Below, in pieces: positions 1 through 9,616 of a DNA stretch of 64,000 nucleotides (its first letter is position 1; each line of letters opens with the position of its first letter). The position numbers and the translations under genes are program-made. Source of the stretch: Caballeronia glebae (GTDB lineage: Bacteria; Pseudomonadota; Gammaproteobacteria; Burkholderiales; Burkholderiaceae); NCBI RefSeq assembly GCF_001545035.1, contig NZ_FCOJ02000001.1, positions 248,001 through 312,000 on the forward strand, read 5' to 3'. Under the pieces are notes generated by a model. That model searched no databases, had not been told where the DNA came from, and was given only the letters and a program-made list of their open reading frames with translations.

Positions 1-1319
1 ATATCAAGATCCTGCTCGGCCTCGTCGTCGCGGATGGCGAGATGACCGAGAAGCAGCGCAACGCGTTGCTCGCCGAGATGACCGATGAAGTCGGCCTGCT
101 CGTGCTGAACGACAACTACGCGCAGACGCAGGCGCTGTCGATCGCAAAGCGCCATGAAGCCGAGACGCTCGACGCCGAAGCGCGCATGATGCGCTTCCTC
201 GAACGCGCGGGACGCCTGAAGCGCCGGATCGAGTTCCTGCCGAACGACGACGACATCGCCGAGCGCGCCGCGTCGAAGTCCGGGCTCACGTCGCCTGAGC
301 GCGCGGTGCTGCTCGCCTACGGCAAGATGTGGCTCTACGACGAACTGCTCGAATCGGACGTGCCCGAAGACGCGCTCGTCGCGGACTTGCTGCCCGAGTA
401 CTTCCCGAAGCCCTTGCAGCAACGCTATAGCGACACCATGCAGCGCCATCCGCTGAAGCGCGAGATTCTCGCGACGCATCTGACGAATGCGCTCGTGAAT
501 CGCGTGGGCTGCACCTTCGTGCATCGGCTGATGGAGGAGACCGATGCGCGCCCGAGCGACATCGTGCGCGCGGCGCTCATGTCGCGCGATGTCTTCGATC
601 TCGACGATTTGTGGCGCAGCATCGACGGTCTCGACAATATCGTCGCGGATGAAGTGCAGGCGCGCATGTTCGTCGATGTCGTGCGTCTGCTCGACGATAC
701 GTCGCTCTGGTTCCTGCGTCATCTGAAGCACAACGGCTCCGGCGCGCACGAGGCGAGGGGCGTGCTCGCGCGCTGCCGCGAGGCCGCTCAACGGCTCGCG
801 CCGCAACTGCCGGCGCTCTTGCCCGCGACACAACTCGACGCGTGGTATGCGCGCCGGCGCGATCTGGAGGATGCGGGCGTCGAGAGCACGCTCGCGGCGC
901 GCGTCGCGAGCGGGGAGATCGCGACCGCCGTGCTCGACAGCGCGGAAGTGGCGGCGTGCTCCGGGCGCAGTCTGGAGGTCGTCGCGAGCGTGTACTTCGG
1001 CATCGGCACCTTGCTCGACTATCGCGGTATCGCCGAACGGGCGATGGCGCTGCCGATCACGACGCATTGGGATCTGCTTGCGCGTGCGGCCGCGCTGGAG
1101 GAACTCACGCGTTTGAAGCGCGCGCTGACGGTGAGTGCGCTCGACCAATCGCGCGGCATCGACGAGCCGGATGTGATCGTGGAGAGTTGGCGCGCGAAGC
1201 GGCAGGACGCGCTGGACCGCTATACGCGGCTCTTGGCGGAGTTGCGGGCGAGCGGCGGGGCGAGCTTGTCGATGCTGCTCGTGGTCGTGAGGGAAATGGC
1301 GGTGCTTGAGCGGGCGTAG
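1..1319 (+). CDS. NAD-specific glutamate dehydrogenase, C-terminal part (5' end outside window)
   Basis: The frame is open from the first base, and no start lies in the window, so this is the last ~438 codons of a larger gene. The protein matches the C-terminal region of the large (~180 kDa class) NAD-dependent glutamate dehydrogenases, which oxidise glutamate to 2-oxoglutarate and ammonia in the cytoplasm. Recognisable stretches are LVLNDNYAQTQALSIAKR near the left edge, the helical segment with LTSPERAVLLAYGKMWLYDEL, and HLTNALVNRVGCTF further on. An internal ATG at 42 is in frame but is only an internal methionine. A 12-bp hairpin just downstream separates it from the convergent acetolactate synthase gene. 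The identification is from family recall; the catalytic domain itself lies upstream and cannot be checked here. Confidence 0.9.
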   Translation, partial: IKILLGLVVADGEMTEKQRNALLAEMTDEVGLLVLNDNYAQTQALSIAKRHEAETLDAEARMMRFLERAGRLKRRIEFLPNDDDIAERAASKSGLTSPERAVLLAYGKMWLYDELLESDVPEDALVADLLPEYFPKPLQQRYSDTMQRHPLKREILATHLTNALVNRVGCTFVHRLMEETDARPSDIVRAALMSRDVFDLDDLWRSIDGLDNIVADEVQARMFVDVVRLLDDTSLWFLRHLKHNGSGAHEARGVLARCREAAQRLAPQLPALLPATQLDAWYARRRDLEDAGVESTLAARVASGEIATAVLDSAEVAACSGRSLEVVASVYFGIGTLLDYRGIAERAMALPITTHWDLLARAAALEELTRLKRALTVSALDQSRGIDEPDVIVESWRAKRQDALDRYTRLLAELRASGGASLSMLLVVVREMAVLERA

Positions 1320-1364
1320 CTTCGCTGTATTGCGCAGGCAAGGGAGCGCGCCCGGCGCGCCTTC

Positions 1365-1398
1365 GATCACGCCGCTTCCCGTGGGGAGCGGCGTGATC
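1365..1398. terminator. Intrinsic-type hairpin between convergent genes
   Basis: A perfect 12-bp inverted repeat, GATCACGCCGCT (1365-1376) and AGCGGCGTGATC (1387-1398), closes a 10-nt loop. It sits between the 3' ends of the glutamate dehydrogenase gene (+) and the acetolactate synthase gene (-), where a bidirectional terminator is expected. There is no clear T tract on either side, so termination efficiency is uncertain. Confidence 0.6.
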
Positions 1399-1414
1399 AG
1401 GCTCGACGCAGCGG

Positions 1415-3079
1415 TTACAACGTGATCGTCAGCTCGCCCAGCTTCTTCACCAGCTTCATGTTTTCCCGATAGTCAACCGGGCATGCGATGACCGACACGC
1501 CGCCGTCGTTCAAGGCCCGTTCGAGCGTGGGCAGAAGCTCGCTGGCGGCGTCGATGTGATAGCCCTTCGCGCCGAAGCTGCGCGCGTACTGCACGAAATC
1601 CGGGTTGCCGAAGTCAACGGTGTCGTGCGCGCCTTCCTCGATATCCATCTTCCACTTGATCAGGCCATAGCTGCCATCGACCCAGACCAGCACCACCAGC
1701 GGAATGTTCTCGCGCACCGCCGTTTCGATCTCCTGCGAGTTCATCAGGAAGGCGCCATCGCCCATCACCGCCAGAACCTTGCGGTCCGGGCAGGCAAGCC
1801 TTGCGCCGATGGCGCCCGGCAGCGCGAAAGCCATGGTCGACAGGCCGTTCGACGTCAGGCAGGCGAGCGGCTCGTAGGTCGGGTAAAGGCGCGCCATCCA
1901 CATCTTGATTGCGCCAGTGTCCGCGAGAACGATGTCCTTGTCGCCCATCGCCGCGCGAATGTCCGCGACGATGCGTTGCGGCTTGAGCGGAAACGCGTCG
2001 TCGGCGCGGCCTTGATCCAGCTCGTCTTGCTTCAGTGCGCGAATCTTCGATTCGTTGGGCGTCGCGTGCAGCGGCGCTTCGCCGAGCGCGTCGGTGAGCG
2101 CGGCGAGCGCCAGCCCGATGTCGGACGCGATGCTGATCTCGGGCCGGTAGCAGGCGTCGATATCGGAAGCGAACGTGTTGATGTGGATGATCTTCTTGTC
2201 CTGATGCGGGTTCATCTTCTGCGGCAGGAACTCCTGTAGCTCATAGCCGACGCACAGAATGACATCCGCCTGATCGAACGCGAAATTCTCGTAGTCGTGG
2301 CGCATGAAGCCCATGACGCCCAGCGAATGCGGGCTGCGATCGCTGATTGTTCCTTTGCCCATGAACGTGGTCGCGACAGGAATGCGATAGCGCTCGGCCA
2401 ACGCGTTCAGCGCTGGCGCACAGCCGCCCCGCGCGACGCCGTGGCCGGCCAGGATCACCGGATAGCGCGCGTCACGCAGCATTCTGGCCGCCTTGCCGAC
2501 CAGCTCGGGCGCGGGATAGCTCTTGCTCTCGCAGCCTGCCGGGAACGGGGCAAGACCTTCGGGCATCGGCATCGCCTCGACATCCTCCGGCACGGCCAGA
2601 TAAGCCGCGCCTGGGCGCTCCCGCTGGGCGACGCTGAAGGCCTTGCGGATCATTTCCGGCACGGCATGGGGGCTCGAAACGGTATCCGCCCATTTGGTGA
2701 CGGGCTTGAACATCGAGACCAGATCGACGATCTGATGTGATTCCTTGTAGATCCGGTTCAGGCCGACCTGAGCCGAAATGGCGACCAGGGGACTGGAATC
2801 GGTCTGCGCATCGGCGACGCCCAGCAGCAGATTGATGGCGCCCGGTCCCAGCGTGGCCGCGCAGACACCGGCTTTGCCCGTCAAGCGGCCATAAATATCC
2901 GCCATGAACGAAGCAGCCTGTTCGTGACGAACCAGAATGAAGCGGATTTTTTCGGATGCAGTGATGGCCCTTATCAGCTTTATATTTTCTTCGCCGGGAA
3001 TGCCGAAGACATATTCGACGCCCTCGGCTTCGAGGCAGGATACGATAAACTCGGCGACAGTCTGACTTTCTTTCTGCAT
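1415..3079 (-). CDS. Acetolactate synthase large subunit-like TPP enzyme
   Basis: A 554-residue thiamine-diphosphate enzyme of the acetolactate synthase/acetohydroxyacid synthase family, which condenses two pyruvates (or pyruvate and 2-oxobutyrate) with loss of CO2. The N-terminal pyrimidine-binding domain has the catalytic glutamate in RHEQAASFMAD (E53). The C-terminal pyrophosphate domain carries GDGAFLMN near residue 438, the usual GDG...N metal/TPP motif. Length fits a stand-alone large subunit; no small regulatory subunit gene is adjacent. It lies 67 bp downstream of a co-oriented AEC transporter gene and may share its transcript. The start is the ATG at 3079, preceded by AAGG at suitable distance. 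The exact reaction is inferred; related TPP enzymes such as oxalyl-CoA or sulfoacetaldehyde enzymes are less likely. Confidence 0.88.
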   Translation of the reverse strand: MQKESQTVAEFIVSCLEAEGVEYVFGIPGEENIKLIRAITASEKIRFILVRHEQAASFMADIYGRLTGKAGVCAATLGPGAINLLLGVADAQTDSSPLVAISAQVGLNRIYKESHQIVDLVSMFKPVTKWADTVSSPHAVPEMIRKAFSVAQRERPGAAYLAVPEDVEAMPMPEGLAPFPAGCESKSYPAPELVGKAARMLRDARYPVILAGHGVARGGCAPALNALAERYRIPVATTFMGKGTISDRSPHSLGVMGFMRHDYENFAFDQADVILCVGYELQEFLPQKMNPHQDKKIIHINTFASDIDACYRPEISIASDIGLALAALTDALGEAPLHATPNESKIRALKQDELDQGRADDAFPLKPQRIVADIRAAMGDKDIVLADTGAIKMWMARLYPTYEPLACLTSNGLSTMAFALPGAIGARLACPDRKVLAVMGDGAFLMNSQEIETAVRENIPLVVLVWVDGSYGLIKWKMDIEEGAHDTVDFGNPDFVQYARSFGAKGYHIDAASELLPTLERALNDGGVSVIACPVDYRENMKLVKKLGELTITL

Positions 3080-3146
3080 TTTGAGACCTTGAATAGAATC
3101 GTTTTATTTAACGAGCGCTGGCGGTTTGCCGACAATGGGTCAGTCG

Positions 3147-4076
3147 TTAGTGAAAGTAGTAGAGAAAGCCGCCCATTGTCAGAATGGAGAGAACCGTGCT
3201 GAAGAAAAGGATCGATGCTATTTCCTGTTCCGCAGTCTTGTATTGGACGGCAAGCATCACGCAGATGGAAGCGGTCGGAATGGACAAGGTAATCACGGAG
3301 ATTTTCATGGTTATGGCATTCGCGCCGATAGCCAGACTGACCGCGATAATCGCCAGCGGAAGCAGGACATTCTTGAGCAAGACTGAAATGGCCACCGTGC
3401 GATTGAAAGCGACGTGATACGAGTACAGAATGACGCCCGACGCGAACAGCGCGACGCCGCCGGTCGCCCCGCCCAGCAATTGCAGCGACGAACGGACCGC
3501 ATCCGGAATATGCACGTTTGCCAGCAACAGCGCGAATGCGAGAATGGGCGCCCACACCACCGGCTCCTTGATCGTATGGAGAAGGTTGTCTCCGAACGAC
3601 ATTCGCTTTGCTCCATTCCCGGAACTTTTCGAGAGCAACAGCAAGGTCACCGGCACCTGAACAAGATTCATGATGATGCTGCTTAAGGCGATGGGAACCG
3701 TGCTGAGATTGCCGAATAAATGGCCGAGCACCGGAACGCCGACAAACGGAACTCCCGGGCCCGCAGTGGCCAGAGCGAGCAGAGCGGACATTGAAGTGGA
3801 TCGGCGAAACAGGTAGCGCGCCAACAGGAATATCACGGCATAGCCGCCGACCATTCCTGCGAGCAGGAGCATCGCGATCGTGCCTTGCGCCAGAAGTACT
3901 TCCCGGGGTATGCCCATCATCCCGGAGAACAAGCTGAGCGGCAATGCATAAAGCATTACCATGCGGTTCAGAATGGCGCCCTGAGTGGAATCGAAATCGT
4001 GGTGCCACCCGGCGAGAAATCCAAATAATAATGTAATGACAATAGGTAATAATGCCGCGATTATGGTTTCGGCCAT
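3147..4076 (-). CDS. AEC-family (auxin efflux carrier type) transporter
   Basis: A 309-residue, highly hydrophobic inner-membrane protein with about ten predicted membrane segments and the AEC-family look: N-terminal MAETIIAALLPIVITLLFG, a central polar region, and Gly/Pro-containing half-helices such as PVLGHLFGNLSTVPIALSS. Family members move organic acids such as malonate or malate, or export amphipathic compounds. It is followed at 67 bp by the acetolactate synthase gene on the same strand, which suggests a role in carboxylate transport linked to pyruvate metabolism; that link is inferred. The start is the ATG at 4076, with GGAAA upstream. The upstream side borders the decayed transposase at about 4.4 kb. 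Confidence 0.85.
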   Translation of the reverse strand: MAETIIAALLPIVITLLFGFLAGWHHDFDSTQGAILNRMVMLYALPLSLFSGMMGIPREVLLAQGTIAMLLLAGMVGGYAVIFLLARYLFRRSTSMSALLALATAGPGVPFVGVPVLGHLFGNLSTVPIALSSIIMNLVQVPVTLLLLSKSSGNGAKRMSFGDNLLHTIKEPVVWAPILAFALLLANVHIPDAVRSSLQLLGGATGGVALFASGVILYSYHVAFNRTVAISVLLKNVLLPLAIIAVSLAIGANAITMKISVITLSIPTASICVMLAVQYKTAEQEIASILFFSTVLSILTMGGFLYYFH

Positions 4077-4401
4077 AGATGGTTTCCTGAGAAAAAAGAC
4101 GTTGCCGCCAAAATGGTGACTTGCTTTATTGCGGATGAATGGCGAGAGGTTGAACCTTCGCGCTGAACGTAGCTATACGATATTTCTGTGCGGGATTTGA
4201 AGTAAGTGCCCCAGTATAAATCGCGGCATTTTTGAGAAACAGGTTATCCAATGGAACATTCTGCCGCACGCGCTCTGTAGTCCTTTGCCTATAGAGTCGG
4301 CCCTGAATAATCGGCTAAGTCTTTACTGACGGGCGTTTAAGGGCGAAACCGGATTGCCGGGTATGGGCATATTCATGCTTGAAGCCCTGCAAATTCTGAC
4401 T
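4077..4401. other. Intergenic region upstream of the AEC transporter, island edge
   Basis: About 325 bases with no convincing gene. It must contain the promoter of the transporter/acetolactate synthase pair on the minus strand. A GGGCGTTTAAGGGCG stretch at about 4331 could be near the left end of the insertion sequence that follows, but no matching inverted repeat was found at the other side. Confidence 0.5.
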
Positions 4402-5696
4402 AGGTCCGAATGGGTGCGAATGGGTCCGAAAGCACGCGTGACAGAGCGAGATTTCTTCCGCCAACCGCTGCTTGAGCAGATCAATTTGAAGCATCCCTTG
4501 GTGCGCTTGGCCGGCTTGATCGATTGGGAGCGACTGGGCACGGCGATGAGTGAGAGCTTCGTATCCAGTGCCTGACGACCCGCGACATCACCGCGCTTGA
4601 TCGCGAACACGCATCTGAGCTGTCTGATGAGGACGTCGTGTGGCAATGGGTCGAGAACCCCAATTGGCAGGTCTTCACTGGCGAGACGTTCCTGCAAACC
4701 GAGCCGCCGATCGATCCTTCGAGCCTGACATGCTGGCGCAAGCGAGTTGGTTAAGCGGGCGTCGAAGAGCTGTTGGCGGCTACGATTGAGGCCGCCAAAC
4801 GTGCAGGCGTGATCGTCGACACTACGGTAATGCCCAAGGCAATTGCCAATCCAACCGATTCACGCTTGCTGGAGCGGTGCCGTGAACATCTGGTCAAAGC
4901 CGCCGCGGGCCACGGACTCAAGCTCAGACAGAACTACAACCGCGAGGCGCCGCGTCTTGCACTGCAGATTGGCCGCTACGCCCACGTCAAGCAGTACAAG
5001 CGCATGAGGAAAGCGTTGCGCAAGCTGCGCTCGCGTGTGGGAAGGGTGATGCGCGATGTCGAACGGCAAGTCGACCGAGCGTCGGACTCGGGTCGCGTTG
5101 CGCTGCGGGAACTGCTTGCCCGTACGAAGCGGATTGTGTCGCAGAAGCCAAAGGACAAGAACAAGCTGTACGCACTGCATGCACCGGAAGTCGAGTGTTT
5201 GGTCAAAGGAAAGATTCGTATACCATACGAATTTGGCGTGAAGGTGTCGATCACGACGACTCACAAGGAAGGGCTGGTCATTGGCGCTCGCTCAATGCCG
5301 GGCAATCCGTACTGGGCACACGCTGGCTGAGGCGTTGGAGCAGGCGGCAATTCTGAGCGATGTAAGTCCAGAAGTGGCGATTGTGGATCGCGGCTACAAG
5401 GGCGTCGCGATCGACGGTGTGAAGGTCTACCACCCGGGATTGCGACGCGGCATCGCGGATGGCTTGCGCGCGATGATCCGGCGACGCAGCGCCATTGAGC
5501 CTGCGATCGGACACATGAAGGCGGACGGCAAGCGCGATCGGAATTGGCTCAAGGGTCCCTTGGCGATGCGATTCATGCGGTGCTATGTGGTGCGGGCCAC
5601 AACCTGCGGATGATCCTGCGCAGGCTGCGGCTTTTTTACGCCCTGATTCTCGTCGCCTTGCTTAACGCTCACACCGGTGCGCCGTCGGCAACATAG
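4402..5696 (+). pseudogene. IS5-family transposase, multiply disrupted
   Basis: Conceptual translation across three frames gives an IS5-family DDE transposase. The N-terminus reads DFFRQPLLEQINLKHPLVRL, then VVWQWVENPNWQVFTGETFL, then VDTTVMPKAIANPTDSRLLE, then HTLAEALEQAAILSDV with DRGYKG, and finally RRSAIEPAIGHMK. Lesions seen: an in-frame TGA near 4573, a frame change before 4630, an in-frame TAA at about 4753, an apparent loss of about ten codons near 4815, a frameshift near 5310 (GNPY then GHTLAEAL) and another near 5565, after which HAVLCGAGHNLRMILRRL runs to a TAG at 5694-5696. The element cannot encode an active enzyme. Terminal repeats were not identified with confidence. It marks the left side of the accessory island. 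Confidence 0.85.
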
Positions 5697-5736
5697 TTTC
5701 ATCGGGCGACAAAACGAATTGTTCAGGGCGGACTAG

Positions 5737-6866
5737 CTACTCCTGTTGGGGTTGACTGGGTTGGGACGGCCCTGCCTGCGGCGAAGCGCCGGGTGGTCCG
5801 CCTTGCGCCGCCTGCGGCTGCGCGGGCGTCTGCTGCGCCGGAAACTGGTCGAGCGGCACACCTGCGGCCGTCAGCGCCTGATCGATGGCCCACTGCATGG
5901 CCGGGGGGCTGACCTGACCCGTCTGCGCGAGCTGGGCGATGAAACCCAAGGTGTCCTGTGTCTGCTGCTTGTTGACTTCCTTCTGCAACAAGCCACTTGT
6001 TCCGCGTGCCTTGACCTTCGCATCGCCCTTGATCGTCGGGTCGGGGTCGAAGCGCATGTTGTAGTTGAAGTACGCGGTGCCGAGCGGTTCGAAGAGATCG
6101 ATGTCGAGGTTCGTCCGGCTCGACTGCACACCCTTGAGCGCGTTGCCGTAGAGCGCCATGATGTCTCTGAACGTCCGGTTCACGCCCGTGCCGATGGGTT
6201 GCCCTGAAAGCGCGGCAGGCAGGCCGGTCCAGCGGTCCACCAACTCAAGCCAGTATTGCAGGAGGTTGGTCAACTGCGAGGTGATGTTCGGCCCGGTATG
6301 GAAATAGTGCGCGGGCCTGCCGCCTCCGGTGATGTCGGGATCGGTCGGCACCATCGTGCCCGCCATGACATTGCCGATCTGGTCCTGCGCCATATAGCGC
6401 TGGATGCGGCTGAAATCGACTTCGCCGAGCGGCGCATCCGAATACCCGACGTTCTCCAGCAAGCCCCGCAGCGACGCCATGAAGCAGCGTTCAAACGGAC
6501 GAACGATCTGCCCGAGGCCATAGCCCGCCAACTTTCCCGGCATGCGCTGGTAGGCGCTTGCGTAGATTGGACGGGCCGTGCTGTCCGGATTGGGATTGAT
6601 GAGCAGCTTGAGGGTCCAGTAGCCCAGCACCACGGCCTGCACCTCGTAATACTGATCGTCATCGACGGACAGCCCATAGGGCCGCAGTTCGCGCCCGGAG
6701 AGCATGCCGAAGTGGCGCATCACGTCGATGCTCTCGTCCAGGCCCCAAAGCCCCGAACTGATGACGCGGCCACGACGTTTTTCTGGATATAGCCCGGCAG
6801 GCGCGCGCTTTGCAGCAGCGCGCGTTTGGTCATGCGGTCGCGCACGATGTCAAACGTCCCTTGTCC
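5737..6866 (-). pseudogene. Phage portal protein fragment, frameshifted
   Basis: The 328-codon open part (5737-6723) resembles the C-terminal two thirds of large podovirus-type portal (head-tail connector) proteins: DDDQYYEVQAVVLGYWTLKL, then AGYGLGQIVRPFERCF, then LPAALSGQPIGTGVNRTF, ending in a Gln/Pro-rich tail. Immediately upstream, another frame encodes what should precede it (FDIVRDRMTKRALLQSARLP, then GYIQKNVVA). The two join if one base is compensated near 6765-6770, giving ...VISSGLWGLDESIDVMRHFG. The gene is therefore broken by a frameshift and also lacks its true N-terminus. No terminase, capsid or tail genes are nearby, so this is a prophage scar rather than a prophage. Confidence 0.72.
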
Positions 6867-7024
6867 CGCAGCGGGCGAATGGGGCGACCCAGTCGTTTCG
6901 GTGCATCGAGCGTGGGAGTAGACATTGCTGGCTCCGAGCAATAATGCGCCGCTTATACTTTGAACGACCAGACAAGGCAATCGGCCTACGGAACACCTAC
7001 AAGGCGTTATTAAGGATTACGGAA

Positions 7025-7228
7025 ATGGATTTCAAGCAAGTTAACTACAAAGACGATGGTGATCTAAAAGGTACTTTGAAGCAGGTTGCAGGTGTCGCTG
7101 CGGCCTCCGCCGCTACTGCTGCTATTACGGTTGAGCTTCCTGTGATTGCAATCGCTGCGATTGGCGTCGGAGCAGGGATAGTCGCTGCTAAGACCGTGGG
7201 CGCGGTCTGGGAATTTCTCTTTGACTGA
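7025..7228 (+). CDS. Small hydrophobic Ala/Gly-rich protein, unknown function
   Basis: A 67-residue protein starting at the ATG at 7025, with AAGGA about nine bases upstream. A polar N-terminus (MDFKQVNYKDDGDLKGTL) is followed by an Ala-rich stretch and one or two membrane-compatible segments (ELPVIAIAAIGVGAGIVAAK), and it ends in EFLFD. The layout would suit a small membrane protein such as a holin-like or immunity-type protein, but no family was recognised. It lies between the phage portal remnant and the metzincin gene in the island. An in-frame extension upstream to 6704 overlaps the portal pseudogene and looks non-coding. Confidence 0.55.
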   Translation: MDFKQVNYKDDGDLKGTLKQVAGVAAASAATAAITVELPVIAIAAIGVGAGIVAAKTVGAVWEFLFD

Positions 7229-7523
7229 GTCCGGAATCACACAACTCTGCGTTTTTTTAACCTCCGCCTCCAAGCCACCGACTCCCCCTCGTCATCGGCC
7301 ACAACGCGCGCCACGTGCGTGCAAAGACACCGGAACGCTTCGACCACACGCGAAGTCCGGCCTTTTTCAAACTCGTCGGCATAGCCCACGACGGCCAACG
7401 ACGGTAAGACGCTTTCACATCGTAAAAAAAAGTGACCCACGACGATTCATTACGAAAACATAAATACACTTAACAATAGCCCTTCGGGGTTAACGTAAAT
7501 CCTTGACTAACTGGAGCATTATT
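7229..7523. other. Intergenic region upstream of the metzincin gene
   Basis: Nearly 300 bases with no convincing gene. The last 100 bases become AT-rich (around AAAACATAAATACACTTAAC) and probably hold the promoter of the metalloprotease and glycosyltransferase genes. No operator or terminator structure stood out. Confidence 0.4.
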
Positions 7524-8810
7524 GTGTTTCGGCAATTGAAGATCTTCTTTATATGTTGTTTAGCAGTGTTAATGGTAGCTGGCTGCGGTGACGGGAGCGG
7601 CACGTCGAAGGAGGTGCGTTCCACTGTTCAGGCGGCGAGTACCTACGCCGGCTCGCTTCCGGAGCCGGTGGCAAAAGGCTATGCGCTCTCCACGAACATA
7701 TGGCCCACGATGCCGATACCCGTCTGCTGGATGTTAGACGATGAAGAATTCGCACGCACAACTCAAGAGCGAGCCTGGACGCGCTCCGCTGTTGAGGAAA
7801 CTTGGGTTGCGAATTCAGGAGCGGAGTTCGCAGGGTGGAATCAGTGCGGCCCGAACCCGCGCGTTTTCGGTGGACTGCGCATCGGTCTTCAGGAGGCCCC
7901 CTTCGATGGCGCTTTCACAATAGGACTTGGCACAGAGACGGCACGATGGATGCCGGGCATGAGACTCAAGTTCACGTTCTATGACTTTGTGTGTATCAAT
8001 CAACGCGAGAATTGCATTAAATTCAATGCAGTACATGAGTTTGGTCATGCACTAGGATTCTCACATGAGCAGAATCGCGACGATACCCCTGCTTCGTGCA
8101 AACAGCATCCGCAAGGCGGCGACGGAGATACAAAGGTCGGTGCGTGGGATCTTGATTCAGTCATGAACTACTGCAATCCGATATCAATAAATTCCCACAT
8201 TCCATATCGACTCAGTGCCGGTGATGTAGCGATGGTGCAAAAATTCTATGGCAAGCCGAGAACAAGGGGAACAATTTATTCACTGGCCAATTGGATCGCT
8301 CCCGTGCATATTGCCGTATTCGACTTAGCAACGCACACCTCAAAACCGGTCGTCGACTTGTCGCTAGAGAACGTCTACAAGTCTGCCCGACAGCTCATCA
8401 AAAGTGGTGATGGCACGCGCCTTTTGGTTACGCTCACACGAACGGACAATCTGACTGACTTGATTACAGTTGACACGGCTTCCAACACTGTTATCAACGT
8501 CGCACGGACCGATCTTCCCAACAACGGCGCAACCCAGATCGCTTCATCCAGAGATGGGTCAAAATATTACGCATACAATGCCACTAGCATCCGTCTCCAT
8601 GATGCAAGGACCGGGGAGTTGATCAAAGAGATTAAGAACCCGCCGTACTCAGGCATGCCGAACTTTGTTCGCGAAGACCCGAATGACGGCGATAGTCTTT
8701 ATGTTTCATATCCAATACAGAGACTCCGCATCTATCCGAACCCTATCTGCAAGTTGGCCCAGCGGGGGGCGGCGAACTTTATTGCAAACAAGCATAACGG
8801 AGTCCTATAA
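7524..8810 (+). CDS. Metzincin-type zinc metalloprotease lipoprotein with C-terminal propeller-like region
   Basis: The GTG at 7524 is chosen over the TTG at 7503 because GGAG ends seven bases before it and the product then begins with a compact lipoprotein signal peptide: FRQLKIFFICCLAVLMVAGC, lipobox VAGC, lipidated Cys21. The catalytic zinc motif HEFGHALGFSH lies at residues 171-181, and a Met-turn SVMNY follows near residue 214, so this is a metzincin (astacin/matrixin-like) peptidase. Residues from about 250 onward look like repeated beta-strand units (HIAVFDLATHTSKPVVDL, DLITVDTASNTVINVART), suggesting a beta-propeller-like domain. The protein should sit in the outer or inner membrane facing the periplasm or exterior. 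The DNA is clearly AT-richer than the flanks (35% GC in the first 60 bases), in line with horizontal acquisition. Substrate unknown. Confidence 0.82.
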   Translation: MFRQLKIFFICCLAVLMVAGCGDGSGTSKEVRSTVQAASTYAGSLPEPVAKGYALSTNIWPTMPIPVCWMLDDEEFARTTQERAWTRSAVEETWVANSGAEFAGWNQCGPNPRVFGGLRIGLQEAPFDGAFTIGLGTETARWMPGMRLKFTFYDFVCINQRENCIKFNAVHEFGHALGFSHEQNRDDTPASCKQHPQGGDGDTKVGAWDLDSVMNYCNPISINSHIPYRLSAGDVAMVQKFYGKPRTRGTIYSLANWIAPVHIAVFDLATHTSKPVVDLSLENVYKSARQLIKSGDGTRLLVTLTRTDNLTDLITVDTASNTVINVARTDLPNNGATQIASSRDGSKYYAYNATSIRLHDARTGELIKEIKNPPYSGMPNFVREDPNDGDSLYVSYPIQRLRIYPNPICKLAQRGAANFIANKHNGVL

Positions 8811-8843
8811 TTTATAGTTCTTAACAAGTTATAGGAATCCTTA

Positions 8844-9611
8844 ATGTCTGAAAAATTTTCGCTGGCCGTCGCAACGCCGTCTCATAGAGGACTCTTCACA
8901 ACGTCCTACGTTAGCAGTCTTTGGGGATTGCAGCAATCGTGCATTGCTCGCGATACACGCATCGAACTATTGACATTGCCTAATCAGAGCATGGTCGACA
9001 GGGCAAGAAACACTCTTTCGAGCTTCTTCCTTCATAAGACCGATTTTAGTCACATGCTGTTCCTTGACGACGACATGGGCTTTAATGTTGCCGATATTAT
9101 GCGCATGTTTGACTGGCTCGATTACGACGTGGTGGCCGCCATGTATCCGCGCAAGGAATTTGACTGGGCCCGAATAAAGCAGGCCGTGCTCGCAAACCCG
9201 GAGATCGACCCGACGCTTCTACCGTTGGTAGCCGGACACTACCACGGCATGCAGACGTTCCTGCAGGAGAAGGACACATTAGCGGCGGCCCTCGATGCGC
9301 CAATGCCTGTGCGTGAAATCGGTACCGGAATCATGTTGATCGCGCGTGCCTGTTTGCAGCGGCTTGTGAACGCGGAAATTCCTTACGCCGCGGCGGGCGA
9401 AGAAGGTGATTTTCCAGTTCACGAGTTTTTCATACAGAAAGTAATCGACGGACGATTGGTCGGTGAGGACTTCTATTTCTGCAATCTAGTGCGCAAGCAT
9501 GGCGGTACCGTGTACGGATGTGCGTGGCCAGATGTCGTGCACACTGGTTCTTATGATTTTATAGGGAACGTGGCATCCATCGCCTCGGTATCCTCGCAAT
9601 CGGAGTATTAA
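8844..9611 (+). CDS. GT-A-fold glycosyltransferase-like protein
   Basis: A 255-residue cytoplasmic protein starting at the ATG at 8844, with AGGA seven bases before it. The N-terminus (FSLAVATPSHRGLFTTSYV) and the acidic cluster FLDDDMGF (D75-D77) fit the nucleotide-sugar and metal-binding part of GT-A glycosyltransferases. The later segment REIGTGIMLIARACLQRL followed by GEDFYFCNLVRKHGG is typical of the acceptor half, with the catalytic ED. Such stand-alone enzymes are common in phages and prophage remnants. It follows the metzincin gene by 33 bases and is probably cotranscribed. Donor and acceptor are unknown. Confidence 0.7.
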   Translation: MSEKFSLAVATPSHRGLFTTSYVSSLWGLQQSCIARDTRIELLTLPNQSMVDRARNTLSSFFLHKTDFSHMLFLDDDMGFNVADIMRMFDWLDYDVVAAMYPRKEFDWARIKQAVLANPEIDPTLLPLVAGHYHGMQTFLQEKDTLAAALDAPMPVREIGTGIMLIARACLQRLVNAEIPYAAAGEEGDFPVHEFFIQKVIDGRLVGEDFYFCNLVRKHGGTVYGCAWPDVVHTGSYDFIGNVASIASVSSQSEY

Positions 9612-9616
9612 GAAGG

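Noticed and set aside
4331..5720. Terminal inverted repeats and target duplication of the IS5-type element
   Set aside because: GGGCGTTTAAGGGCG at 4331 and GGGCGT-like sequence near 5650 look alike only over six to eight bases, and the latter lies inside the transposase frame.
6704..7024. N-terminal extension of the small hydrophobic protein
   Set aside because: It overlaps the portal remnant on the other strand, is Arg/Ser-rich and lacks a ribosome site; the ATG at 7025 has one.
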